DNA of 64,000 nucleotides from Symbiodinium kawagutii (GCA_009767595.1 VSDK01028146.1:137679-201678); one strand, 5' to 3'. Positions 28,401-32,611 are shown, counted from the stretch's first letter. A program made the numbers and translations. The notes: generated from the letters alone by a model not told the origin.

Positions 28401-30811
28401 CTGAGAAAAGTGATGTTCACTTGAGTTTGACATGTTCAACGTATGTGAGATTGTCGGCTGAATTGTTCACTAGATCACCAGCCACGTGGGGTCCATGGGC
28501 TCTACCATTTCTGAAACATCCTGATAGTGAACAGGGCCCCCTCAATTTTAGTTATGTATCATGATGGATGATGGATCACGATGGATCATGAAAAGGTGGT
28601 ACCCCTTCGTTCTTTCACATAGGTAATTATCCTATGTTATTATCCCATGTTATCAGTTATCTCATATATTCTCATATAGTTATCCTATGTTATCCTATAG
28701 TGAATGAACCTAACTTAGCTCCCATGGGCACCATGGGGCGAGCTTCGAGGTGCCGATGGGCTTTTGGAAATCGAAACGGCCCACCTCTGCCGGAAGATTC
28801 GGGCCATGAACTTTTACGAATCTTGGTGAAATTATTTAAGGTGAAATCTTTCTGACAGCTCAATTTTTTTGGAACCTTTTATCATTCAATTTGTTTGGTC
28901 ATTATTTGGAGATCTTTTGGTCATTTGATCATTTGGTGATCTTTTGCTCTATTTTTTGGTTATTTGGTTCGTATCTTTTGGGACAGTTTGCGAAAGGTTT
29001 GTTGAATTGAGGGCTGTGATTTTTGTGGAATTGTGACCTATTGGCTGTAAATCCTTCTGACATTTGCAAGGGGCCACGGTCACCTCCAAGTACTGGTTTA
29101 TACTTATCATGAACTGTAGGCAACCACGAAGGACAAACAATAAAACTAACTATGGTGGTTTGGAACCATCATTAATCATCCTCATTCATTAACCGTCATC
29201 ATTAAGCGTCATCATTGACCATCACCAACCATCACCCACCAAAGTTCACCATGACCATCAACGACTCCCAAGCTTTCACCTCTGCTTTCTAGGACTTGCG
29301 GAGGATTTTGGACCTGATCAGCATCTTTCAGGCACTGGGGCGTGATGGGTTTTTAAGCCATGCTTTTCATAGGTAGTTTAATGATGGTTGATGATGGATT
29401 CATGGCTTGAACGGTTAATAATTTTTATCATGCTTAAATAATAGTGGTGAATGATGGTTTTTGAAACGTGGTTGAATGGTTAATGATGGACGGTCGACCA
29501 TCAGTAAACCAGCTAATTATTCAACCATGAGATTGTCAAGACGTGACCATTGTTGAAAAATTAGGTGGTTCCTTCATGACTGAATAGATAGTAGTCACAA
29601 TCAGGGTTATTAATATGCATAATGCAGTCAACAAATCTTTAGATGATAGTAAATTGTCGATCTAATCTTCAACAATAGTCCTTGTTAGCTACAAACAGCT
29701 GTAATACTGCAGCAGTATACCTAGCAGATAATTAACCCAATGTGCAGTGGTACACTGCTTGGGTATACGTCCAACCCTATCTGCAGTGGTTGGTTCTACG
29801 CTGGTATTACGCAAGAGTAGATATAGCAGATGGTTTAATCGGAAACGCAGAGTTTGATGATTGACAATCTCTTGATGTAGAGTTACCAGTGAGCTGACAG
29901 TAGTTTTTTATTGATTGGTGGCAGAACTGAAGTTAGGAGTAAAACAATGGTAGATATTAACTGTTGATAGCAAAGTTATGTCCATGGTTTTAGTACAAAA
30001 TCATGCTCAAATCAGGCAGAACTGATCACGGTTGTAATCATGTGGAATCATGTAGTACCATCGGTGAGAACTGATGGCTGATCATGCCTGATTGATGGTT
30101 GAGGTTGATTGATGGTTTCTAATCAGCCAATTTTCTGGTCGTATGTTTGTTTCGAAGCAGTTGCTGTAAGAATTGATCTTCATTGATAGATTGAATCAGA
30201 AATCATGCTGAAGCAAGACGACATTGATGTCGATCTTGATGGTTATGGTGCTGCTTGTGCTACTGATTGCTTTCTACTGTGAACCGAACAAACAGTAATA
30301 CGGGTAGTAACAGGTGAACAGGCGGATTAATTGTTGGTTGACCCTGATTGGTGCAATGGTGAAATAAGAATTGATCAAGGTTAAACCGCGTAGATTATTG
30401 AGATGAAGCTAGGTGTTTTTTCCCCCAAGAATGGGCTAATAACGTTTAACTATAAATCGCAAGCGATTTCTAATCAAATCGGGAGTCTTACATGGTCGTG
30501 AATCAAAACTCTGTACCATTGGCGAAGGTCCCATAAATAGCCAAAAGTAGTCAAGCTATGTCGAGCTGCTTTACATAGTCATTCTTCCTGTTTAAAAAGT
30601 GTTTAACCATCATCAACCATCGTCGACCTCAATTACCATGTCAAGCTATGATTCACCTACCCCTTTGTTGCTTGGTTACGACCCAGCTCGCCTTCCATTC
30701 GGAAGCACAGACCTGACTCTGCCACAGGTCGACCTGCAGGACGGTTTGCCGAGCGATTATGCGAAGGATCGGGTGGCCCTCAAAGCTTTGAATGCTAGGC
30801 CGGGCACTTGA
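4305..30811 (+). CDS. Gene A: receptor-like multi-pass membrane protein, whole gene span
   Basis: About 22 exons give about 1,080 residues. In order: signal peptide (1-14); a domain resembling OpuAC-type glycine-betaine/choline binding proteins (about 36-460); CxxC repeats of GCC2/GCC3 type (about 455-620); about nine hydrophobic helices (about 618-990); a short soluble tail. The gene is expected at the cell surface or an internal membrane with the binding domain outside. The family is one I recall from Symbiodinium predictions; its function is not established. Phases fit at nearly every junction. Unresolved points are the end of exon 15 and a possible extra exon between 12 and 13. Introns use GT, GC and GA donors with AG|G acceptors. 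A complete retroelement lies in intron 13. Transporter or channel roles are alternatives to receptor. Confidence 0.75.
4630..5727 (+). other. Gene A intron 1, C/A-rich low-complexity sequence
   Basis: Degenerate ACCATCA / AACCATC units dominate up to the exon 2 acceptor. At 5395-5665 a longer unit of about 80-105 bases recurs three times, each marked by ATCACCAGCC(A/C)TCTGCAAGC. Confidence 0.8.
5728..5813 (+). CDS. Gene A exon 2, start of binding-protein-like domain
   Basis: After TCTCCAG|GT the frame reads YSIGLWLNGDYPAAKLSSEV then VKILVE, like the first strand and helix of an OpuAC-type binding domain. The end is placed at GTGGAG|GAGTGG, a GA donor, because phase 0 is required by exon 3 and gives ILVEEVLNYHV. 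No GT donor here keeps the phase. Confidence 0.75.
5830..6800 (+). other. Gene A intron 2, G/T-rich low-complexity sequence
   Basis: Rich in TGGTTGATGG / ATGGGTTAA units, the complement of the C/A-rich tract that ends intron 1. No exon seen. Confidence 0.7.
6807..6911. mobile_element. Family-2 inverted-repeat element, copy 1
   Basis: Ends GGGTCAA...TTGACCC, about 105 bp, with the conserved inner right end CACTGCTTGACCC. Two more copies lie at 42882-42990 and 52687-52785. Confidence 0.55.
7020..7200. repeat. GATA/AGATAG degenerate tandem repeat
   Basis: AGATAGATATAGAG-like units inside gene A intron 2. The flanking 6912-7605 holds no convincing exon. Confidence 0.7.
7606..7982 (+). CDS. Gene A exon 3, core of binding-protein-like domain
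   Basis: The largest exon of the domain (377 nt), starting at TTCAG|GAG. It contains FFAVMGCRSPLNGADRGC, EVWTPGYQADWDQIQ, GNMGYNGVTAMFVPADVQ and LNLDFYRDYNATW. Aromatic residues (W, Y, W) in such motifs line the ligand box of betaine-binding proteins; here this is inference. It ends GAT GG|GTTTGG (phase 2), fitting exon 4. Confidence 0.85.
7983..8834 (+). other. Gene A intron 3
   Basis: Mixed sequence, becoming C/A-rich (ACCATCA, ATCAACC units) from about 8400 to the exon 4 acceptor. 8210-8330 has an open, GC-richer frame but no consistent splice phase. Confidence 0.5.
8835..8961 (+). CDS. Gene A exon 4, binding-protein-like domain
   Basis: Starts ACCAG|G in phase 2 and reads GPLMIESRVALLRSHEVMRN then YAEQTGDWQGVHLK, ending at AAG|GTGCGA in phase 0. 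Third positions are G/C-rich. It fits the helix before the second cysteine-bearing loop of this domain family. Confidence 0.8.
8962..10400 (+). other. Gene A intron 4, first part
   Basis: G/T-rich tract (GGTTGATGG, GGTGGTTGTTGG) just after the donor, to about 9200, then ordinary sequence. No exon supported. Confidence 0.6.
10401..10520. mobile_element. Family-1 inverted-repeat element, copy 3
   Basis: GGTGGTTCTCAAAATTCGGG on the left and CCCTTATTTTGGGAAACC on the right, with the GGTTTATTGCTATTAATGG core shared by the family. Confidence 0.7.
10797..10845. repeat. Segment shared with the foldback element at 37.5 kb
   Basis: AATGGTTGGTTGACCTGCGC followed by ATATTTTC also occurs near 37522-37560 in the spacer of the large inverted repeat, with one extra GGTT unit. 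Confidence 0.6.
10939..10995 (+). CDS. Gene A exon 5, binding-protein-like domain
   Basis: A 57-nt exon after TCGCAG|GTG reading VDESGATLVEGRCFDDAWQ. It ends CAG|GAAGGC, a GA donor, in phase 0; joined to exon 6 it gives CFDDAWQEHFWYSPACR, a cysteine pair conserved in the family as I recall it. A GC donor four bases later breaks the phase. Confidence 0.7.
10996..11707 (+). other. Gene A intron 5
   Basis: Begins G/T-rich with a triple GTTTCACCAT repeat at 11030-11055. A CT-dinucleotide tract at 11595-11610 lies about 100 bases before the acceptor. No exon seen. Confidence 0.5.
11708..11931 (+). CDS. Gene A exon 6, binding-protein-like domain
   Basis: Starts CCTAG|GAG and reads EHFWYSPACRANGSSCVTW, GGKGWGVGE, KATTFNIPLATAVASSWNNY and LYWWTPDPTFL. 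The YWWTPDP block is typical of betaine/choline-type binding proteins, where tandem tryptophans contact the quaternary ammonium group (family knowledge; role here inferred). It ends TTA AG|GCCCC, a GC donor in phase 2. Confidence 0.85.
12330..12560. repeat. GATA-type degenerate repeat in gene A intron 6
   Basis: AGATAG, GATAGA and AGACAGA units. The remainder of 11932-12639 shows no exon. Confidence 0.6.
12640..12718 (+). CDS. Gene A exon 7, binding-protein-like domain
   Basis: Starts TTTCAG|G in phase 2; AG+G restores Arg. Reads LRPKRITFPANDPEAW then AKGDRGTDLQ. The end at CAA|GAAGCC (GA donor, phase 0) is preferred because it joins exon 8 in frame. A GT donor at 12730 would change the phase. 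Confidence 0.65.
12976..13084 (+). CDS. Gene A exon 8, binding-protein-like domain
   Basis: Starts AACCAG|GAT and reads DISIDKIVSHDLVHLAPEVE then EFLRRVQF. The end at ATT G|GTCTCC fits the phase of exon 9 but adds about ten residues relative to the family as recalled, so the 3' boundary is less sure than the frame. Confidence 0.6.
13222..13388 (+). CDS. Gene A exon 9, end of binding-protein-like domain
   Basis: Starts GTAAG|GA and contains NMNSMLLDQMETG, ACHWLLSNPKTWTPWLP and KCFRQFGMYD. It ends GAT|GTGCC in phase 0. The WL..NP.TW..WLP block closes the binding domain and leads into the cysteine-rich part. Confidence 0.75.
13700..13766 (+). CDS. Gene A exon 10, first cysteine pair
   Basis: Starts ACCAG|GAG in phase 0 and reads EKDAAFLKAREMVTITCK then VCPS. 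It ends TCA G|GCTCC, a GC donor in phase 1. The CKVCPSG motif opens the GCC2/GCC3-type region. Confidence 0.75.
13889..13986. mobile_element. Family-1 inverted-repeat element, copy 4
   Basis: GTTTCTCAGAATAGGGAACT and CGGTCCCTTTTTAGAGAAAC flank the family core, in gene A intron 10. Confidence 0.75.
14192..14224 (+). CDS. Gene A exon 11, 33-nt microexon
   Basis: CAGAG|GT...GAA G|GTCCGG encodes MYSSQLEDDE with split Gly codons at both ends (phase 1 to phase 1). Joined to its neighbours it gives CPSG-MYSSQLEDDEG-ITYIC, which matches the spacing recalled for the family (CPSGxYSxxLxDDxGxTYIC). Confidence 0.7.
14413..14751 (+). CDS. Gene A exon 12, GCC2/GCC3-type cysteine-rich domain
   Basis: Starts CAGCAG|GA in phase 1. 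Contains successive CxxCxxG units: CEACAAGTF, CSPCPAGSY, CHRCAVGEY, CKRCPHGAT and CIRCSEGMDCPF. Such repeats form disulfide-bonded extracellular modules in ephrin/TNF-receptor-like proteins. The end at TCA G|GCAGGG (GC donor, phase 1) fits exon 13. A segment present in relatives after CPF...SG seems to be missing, so an undetected exon in 14752-16016 is possible. Confidence 0.85.
14836..14941. mobile_element. Family-1 inverted-repeat element, copy 5
   Basis: AAGGAACCCCCAAAAATG...GGGTGCCCCTATCGAAAGAA around the core GGTTTATTGCTACAAATGGC. Confidence 0.7.
15714..15802. mobile_element. Family-1 inverted-repeat element, copy 6
   Basis: GATTTCTCAAAATAGGGAAA at the left; the right arm GATTCGGGGGTAGAAACCAC is degraded. 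Confidence 0.6.
16017..16201 (+). CDS. Gene A exon 13, last cysteine repeat and first membrane helix
   Basis: Starts TGCCAG|GA in phase 1 and reads RCAGGLEGEPCAVCPEGQTW and CADCG, then SIAWVMVAVLVLAGSRAAYF as the first membrane segment. It ends CAG|GTCAGT (near-consensus GT donor, phase 0). The next exon lies beyond the retroelement. Confidence 0.85.
16202..17097 (+). other. Gene A intron 13 left of the retroelement
   Basis: T-rich ordinary sequence. A possible exon-like frame at 16660-16790 (GQVQGVAGSCETFGDMQALV) has no phase match. No other feature seen. Confidence 0.4.
17098..17102. repeat. Target-site duplication, left
   Basis: CTTCT, identical to 24596-24600, directly outside the LTRs. 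Confidence 0.9.
17103..17213 (+). repeat. 5' LTR, 111 bp
   Basis: Starts TGACTAGATG and ends AAAAGGAGTGA. Identical to the 3' LTR except A at 17195 against G at 24577. Very short for an LTR, and the 3' end is GA rather than the usual CA. The boundary is fixed by the target duplication on one side and the primer site on the other. Confidence 0.95.
17214..17226 (+). promoter_or_regulatory. Primer binding site, initiator-Met-tRNA-like
   Basis: TGGTAGCGGAGCC starts directly after the LTR. It complements a tRNA ending GGCUCCGCUACCA. Eukaryotic initiator tRNAs end in CUxxGCUACCA or similar with an A1-U72 pair, and Ty1/copia elements commonly use this tRNA. Confidence 0.8.
17382..19892 (+). CDS. 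Retroelement Gag and protease, 836 codons
   Basis: Starts at ATG 168 bases after the LTR. Residues about 60-265 form a helical Gag core (WYRLLPRP, ISKWKDWSWALEQYLG, LNIIMNWP, LRCLGGQLKTWIQLQ). Residues about 295-405 are Lys/Gly-rich (KGKGKSK units) with Tyr/Asn/Gly repeats. No CCHC zinc knuckle is seen, so this basic tract probably binds RNA. The aspartic protease motif is LDSGSDATVLPSS with catalytic Asp591. The frame closes at TGA 19890-19892 before integrase. A GTAAGT at 19830 could be a splice donor. Confidence 0.9.
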   Translation: MEQQSAPTSPVGSPTAAGLDGQQIALQMIQATNAAAAAAQSAAAALQKMQGESRNVDEKAWYRLLPRPNTLDPVSREDEISKWKDWSWALEQYLGTLDPKYVEEFSSLRANVTATVDTSIQSDEEQRRGIFLYNMLSTLLKQRPLMVLKAISNFNGFECYRQLIASNEPANKNRSMSLLNIIMNWPCFSNKSSYLSQIMKLETAFNEYSKLNSSGLSEDMRAAVLLRCLGGQLKTWIQLQITDSTTYSVIRELVLAYERSTTKWSEQMILGAGSLMADNPDVGAAGDPMEVDLIRKGKGKSKDKNGKGKGKGTETKGDQKGKGKHSQKGKSRDYGYQQSSGNGKGYGSSSNSMSAGNWDYGRNAGKGYDNYKSGNYYNNPWNQYDGKGKSKGKSKGKDAKGKVRAVGEEAQSTKADTSSTSSSASSPQTQTKQVNRATFFESVPCIPEADALFFDISNDADPGFQNVRMISRIDADEHCCEPVASMYMWDCDAESFHCDISGMWFDLSDLQVLDDQLHFETNVAGEYGFSDYSIASDEVGCDWPKRLGSVHKLRHVTEAQCRSPASANPHVNVVRVVSMEDSSKTHDIILDSGSDATVLPSSLIEAGVPANSSGVQLVDAQGKQIGVSQVRDIIFHLQASDGRQVQIKDRAHFSDAVHNPIISYGKLLRQGWGINTSGDGSFLVHHSGHKIAVGLKQNSLVLQGQVRVIEVVRAIEVDVPRSWKSFRSGWTMLPDGNPICSSSATRFVDVERPSDVKDWPYRATLAMDSVGRCFVIELCEDLAQMSNRVQPIKEKYNRLLTILSKTVGPTSDFGLVVSRTTCARSSSCQFCRPTGQ
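19834..20169 (+). CDS. Retroelement linker in the +1 frame, with SAP-like motif
   Basis: Open from 19834 in the second frame. Acidic/proline-rich start (GDEQEPGGVAPEPPSLPE), then LRASCKHLGVSQSGSKIKLW continuing RRILAFLKK. The L-x-G-x(2)-SGSK-x(2)-L-x-R-x-L pattern resembles the SAP helix-extension-helix fold that binds AT-rich DNA. It has no start codon of its own and is read as part of the polyprotein, either with indels at both ends or after a frame change. Confidence 0.65.
   Translation, partial: VEQHVPEAAAASSAAPQGNDSTMRDAGDEQEPGGVAPEPPSLPEISESIAIQPNREDAGVLIAGVQVYPHSAIVLLRASCKHLGVSQSGSKIKLWRRILAFLKKTEDFGRE
20132..24412 (+). CDS. Retroelement integrase, reverse transcriptase, RNase H and C-terminal extension
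   Basis: Residue numbers count from codon 20156. Integrase zinc site H36-x3-H40...C47-x2-C50; catalytic D78 (SMDF), D146 (RSDQEPA), E186 (AAEKAI). Reverse transcriptase: LVAREFNW, D609 in SLDVQDAFLQVP, CLPGQRDGSKLWYQWF, and HVDD at 683-686. RNase H: D879/D881 in SDSDWSGG, SSTEAEWYA with E919/E921, and ADLNTKAL at 1002-1009. Copia polyproteins normally end soon after this point. Here about 400 more residues follow in frame, with hydrophobic runs near 1082-1110 and 1143-1167. Stop TGA 24410-24412. Confidence 0.92.
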   Translation, partial: HSSRKQKILAESKVAQEALSSFSREAHPVATTEKPSDPAVVQQHMLTHIPYAPWCPACVSSMGRADAHRQDGARTQHREVPVLSMDFAYTGRTLKSTTASDSEPKLTTLVLHDGHSGAVHAVPIKAKDDVAHMVREVVTFHRFLGHGDVCLRSDQEPALLVVEDSVQRTIQKLGFKVTIENSPILDHGGNSAAEKAIDAIRLMAGVLLNQLNSNLQLVTPPAHALFAWSFVHAGWILNRFVTIAGTTPYEIISGPAYHGKLCQYAEPVMCYIGDDPGRQKSDPKWKPGIFLTKTVSNDMFLVHTEGNLRLTRSVKAMFSGETWKEHLETYRTLKSQPWHIEGVLGSRVEPVAKKYLHDPSASVALDDEAASDPDDDDDDQMHNQDQSIPSVLTPKPMALTPVPLAATPTVPMTPPPPAAALVEKDTDSAGPMDATTLGVDEPSAKRQRVMLMSHVDVEPEDYLDGADDAWFHSYFEDTVSDDNDVPSQDDDRLWRPGSEMEPVLEERELSELDRLADEVEMQRLRSMGVLCPCDEYQGPLGKPLSTKTVRSWRKKVRASANKPCWYRRSRLVAREFNWLQHRDDIYSPASSASITKTLPALALSNGFAQDCVLGSLDVQDAFLQVPQTQPREVQIGDSKFTILRCLPGQRDGSKLWYQWFIGKLQKRMNAIVCPEQPCILKVPGCGLLVLHVDDILFMGRAEWITHTLIPELQKDFKLSHHHVPRKTGGVFEFLKRTHVVEPQYTSITVYPESKHVNTSVDRFTKADGKAPKMFKTPCVASQSFVKDESKLLPEELAAEFRSIVGIVMYLGQQRMDIQFACKMLASDLKNPYWSSWDCLRRLVGYLPWSQEVAVSMPQTFKGCTFMGRLHDAQEQPTKHNCVEVFSDSDWSGGADYKSTSSAIHCLNGIVVYSTCRGQKCISLSSTEAEWYAASASTCDAFLIQHVVAFAAENDVSILTLHVNNSAVRMLSMKLGAGRLRHIHGRFLWLQSKVQERALVIKQVKTLYNVADLNTKALPKDRFLPLLHMLGFVHAQAKELVKHQIRSICRLLKDDFDMPSCGMSKTNQVAKYVLRVMSTFSLMQTAEAVYSDSAFIWVCGTVCSHGTLSSFLLCAAATALQTRWMTVILFCRPFMTCAGESNEETPSMPEALSLGYVLSSPMLVLCVSLFMIASSLLWCMNSGDRHVPIAEADVEQPMIARSFEGEVTNTSCFITFIARCIAECARQEFDMPLERECFKVLGELCMDCFHKIELDGISTTEEQASIHIYEELHARNQDFTIEFDVPLMQHFRRIDVSVNKVIEFIETQPEAPTDDVIVNPPFADDSPEDKMVQMMETYSQRLLYYVANGVWTMVSRVSEAREVYRRSLELFVQQPRYRRFSDFIIESFKVSEDPFSLMSPEELERWRIAENMYLNLDSDASENGSST
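24476..24484 (+). promoter_or_regulatory. Polypurine tract
   Basis: AGGGCGGGG directly abuts the 3' LTR, the expected plus-strand primer position; one C interrupts it. Confidence 0.75.
24485..24595 (+). repeat. 3' LTR, 111 bp
   Basis: Matches 17103-17213 at 110 of 111 positions. Followed by the CTTCT duplication. Confidence 0.95.
24596..24600. repeat. Target-site duplication, right
   Basis: CTTCT, identical to 17098-17102. Confidence 0.9.
24660..25330. repeat. GATGATG-type degenerate repeat
   Basis: Intron 13 right of the retroelement: GATGATGGTG units with a purer (GAT)n run at 25040-25090. Acid-rich ORFs here are repeat artefacts. Confidence 0.8.
25438..25578 (+). CDS. Gene A exon 14, second membrane helix
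   Basis: Starts CCGAG|GTC in phase 0 and reads VTAQATPFKSLLMACGLVV then STLQVIALLGLTSAEW. It ends CAG|GCGCC, a GC donor in phase 0. It supplies the helix expected between exons 13 and 15. Confidence 0.8.
25743..25908 (+). CDS. Gene A exon 15, third membrane region
   Basis: Starts TGCAG|GTC in phase 0 and reads VFVLDLGDLGVGCVLGS then MANFRKTLLLCPMLIASG. The LDLGxLxxGCVxG block is a family hallmark as I recall it. The 3' end is unresolved; the best phase-compatible choice is a GA donor near 25908. The given end is approximate. Confidence 0.65.
26059..26405 (+). CDS. Gene A exon 16, membrane helices four and five
   Basis: Starts GCAGAG|G (26059) or GCAG|AGG (26057). Contains LNTIGLGLQLGYGTIAAMAL, KPTMCFQHPNGRYSVL, NYPSIFC and GMTSLAIIVAGFAAACSYA, then a basic/aromatic loop with FRFCSANFQLNCY. 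It ends TAC G|GTTTCC in phase 1. The conserved HPNG...YPxxxC loop lies between two helices. Confidence 0.85.
26764..26909 (+). CDS. Gene A exon 17, membrane helices six and seven
   Basis: Starts ATTAG|GT in phase 1; the join gives LNCYGFVLPLLFRGLGFAV. Continues ITVGTNFPPVQT and FSMVLLIYTLLQASMQPWK. It ends AAG|GCCGAG, a GC donor in phase 0. Confidence 0.85.
27336..27475 (+). CDS. Gene A exon 18, membrane helix eight
   Basis: Starts GTCAG|GTG in phase 0 and reads NMADSLVSGGLLLLAGSSL, then NQMENDFAEYFTVLVLL. The end must be phase 2: either GTAGC|GAATGG (GA donor, 27475) or TT|GTCCCT (GT donor, 27463). Confidence 0.75.
27770..27918 (+). CDS. Gene A exon 19, last membrane helix
   Basis: Starts CCGAG|G in phase 2. 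Reads LVITSLSLVVLLSVLALVMK, then a polar stretch and KQISEALQE. It ends GAAT|GTGCC in phase 1. Homologous to gene B 95-240 with identical phases at both ends. Confidence 0.8.
27948..28050. mobile_element. Family-1 inverted-repeat element, copy 7
   Basis: GTTTCTCAAGCCATAGGGGA and GGTACCCCTGTGTTGAAAAA, with ATGGTTGGTTTATTACCTAC inside, about 30 bases after the exon 19 donor. Confidence 0.7.
28051..28749 (+). other. Gene A intron 19, remainder
   Basis: No exon. 28620-28700 has a TATCCTATGTTAT degenerate repeat; 28550-28590 has ATGGATCATGATGG units. Confidence 0.6.
28750..28817 (+). CDS. Gene A exon 20
   Basis: Starts TTCGAG|GTGCC in phase 1 and reads GLLEIETAHLCRKIRAMNFY. It ends TAC|GAATCT (GA donor, phase 0), mirroring gene B 1307-1374. 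Soluble, probably cytoplasmic. Confidence 0.75.
29160..29285 (+). other. C/A-rich end of gene A intron 20
   Basis: ACCATCATTAA / CACCAACCATC units run to the exon 21 acceptor. The rest of the intron (28818-29159) is T-rich with TTTGGTC/ATTTGG units and no exon. Confidence 0.7.
29293..29331 (+). CDS. Gene A exon 21, 39 nt
   Basis: Starts TTCTAG|GAC and reads DLRRILDLISIFQ, ending CAG|GCACTG (GC donor, phase 0). In gene B the homologous residues DVYTIINMISVFE run straight into ADLQ without an intron. Confidence 0.75.
29332..30727 (+). other. Gene A last intron, absent from gene B
   Basis: GC-AG intron of 1,396 bases. The 5' part is G/T-rich (ATGGTTGATGATGG at about 29381); close to its 3' end it reads AACCATCATCAACCATC (about 30604), the reverse complement. 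No coding exon seen inside. Confidence 0.6.
30728..30811 (+). CDS. Gene A exon 22, terminal exon and stop
   Basis: Starts CCACAG|GTC and reads VDLQDGLPSDYAKDRVAL then KALNARPGT, stop TGA 30809-30811. Gene B has ADLQ...TDRVGLAALNAR in its terminal exon. Confidence 0.8.
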   Translation, partial: VDLQDGLPSDYAKDRVALKALNARPGT

Positions 30812-32591
30812 CAGCCGGATGCAACTTCTAGGAGTCTAGACTTCCAGGAGTTGTTATTGGTTGACTTTAGGAAAGCCATTTGTAGAAGTTGCGATATTGG
30901 CTACACGAGGATTTCTACCTGGGTTGAGATGGATCGTTTGGTAGGTGAGATGTTGCACAGTGGTGATTTTTTTAGATGGATAGTTTGGTAGATGTTCAGA
31001 CAACACAACAATTCACCAGCAACCATGGTTGAGAGTCGTGATTGTTCCGACGTTGGTCATAGAAAACCGATTGTTTGGACAACACACTTAAAGCCATCCT
31101 ATCACCAACGATTCTCAACTCTCAACCAACACTAGCCATGATTTCCTTGACTATCATTAACCAAGATTAACAACCGTTTCCTGCACTGTCAACCAACATC
31201 AACCATCCTGGATGATCAAACCAAGATGAACTATTCTTTGACCGTTTGGCCACCAGTAACCATCGTGGCTGTTCGTAGGGATGCCAACCATTCCATGACA
31301 GCGCCGCCAGGTTGACGCTGGTATCGATGAAATCGGCACTGTCATTGATGGAATTGGAGCACTCAGGCCTCGCTGGTCAAAACATGGTAAGATTCGGCTA
31401 GTGTGACTAATGATGGTGAAACTCTCAGCTAAACTGGTGCTGATGATTTACGATGCTTCATCAGCTTCATGATAATTAGTGTATCTATCATGATCAATGG
31501 TTGCATGAAGATTTATATGGTAAGAGTGGAGTTACTGTGCGAGAATATTTAATCATGATCGAGCATGCTTGTTCCTAGTCTGGGATTGCTAGTTTGCAGG
31601 ATGCATCTATGCTTTGGGACACCCTCCGGTAGCACTTATCCTCCTGAGATATGAAATAGGCATTTGCGGTCATGATTTGACAGTGTGACTGTGCTGCAAA
31701 CTGGTAACCCTCCGTGAGGATCACCAGTTGCAAGAGGATGGTACGAGTGAACATGGGAACGACGACCATATCGGCAACCTCGCACTGCCTCCTCCACGCC
31801 TAAGCGAGGATCATAAAGGCGATATGAAACGCCCATCAACCCTTGAAACGTTTTTTGATTGGTGTCATGATCAGGCAATACATCATCGTAAAAAGCTATT
31901 GACTATCAGGATATCTTGCCCTGCCAGGCCATCACAAGGTACGATCCTTCATGGACCACAATTCAACGTCATTTGTCATCCATCATTGACCATCATTGAC
32001 AATCATTTCACATAGTTAGCCACCATTCACAATCATTAGCCCAAGATGCAACCGTCATTAATTGATTAAGCATTTCACCGTCATTGACCACCATTTCCAT
32101 TACCCATCATTATATAGTATAACGATCGTAACGCTCATTAGCCACGATTAAACCATTTTCAGCCATCATTGACCAGTAGCCATCACTAACTGTCGTTAAA
32201 CATCATTGGCCAACGATAGTCATCATTGACCATCATCAACCATCACTAAGATAATTCACCGCCTTCAACCGCCGCCGTCAGTGGCCATTATCAGCCATCA
32301 GCAACCATTGGCCATCTTTTAAAGCCATCATTAGCCATAAACGACCATTGTTGGCCATCTTTGGCTATCAAAAAGCAATGACCATCATTATCCATCCAAC
32401 TGACCGTCATGAACCATCTAACTAAGCATTAGCACTAACTAAGTGCATGAGTTACCCATCGTTACCATCATTACCATCGTTCGTCACCATCGTGCTAAGC
32501 CTTAGCACTACTGCATGGGTAACATCACCATCGTTCACAATCGTTCACCGTCATTCACCATCCTTACCCATCCCTGGTCCTGAAACCACAG
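30812..32591. other. Intergenic or intron, mostly low complexity
   Basis: Mixed sequence to about 31960, then ACCATCA-type C/A-rich repeats to about 32575. Two weak exon-like frames exist: 31315-31385 (SMKSALSLMELEHSGLAG, G-rich third positions) and 31696-31820 (LREDHQLQEDGTSEHGNDDH). Neither is assigned to a gene. Confidence 0.4.
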
Positions 32592-32611
32592 TGACTTCGC
32601 TGCTTTTGAAG

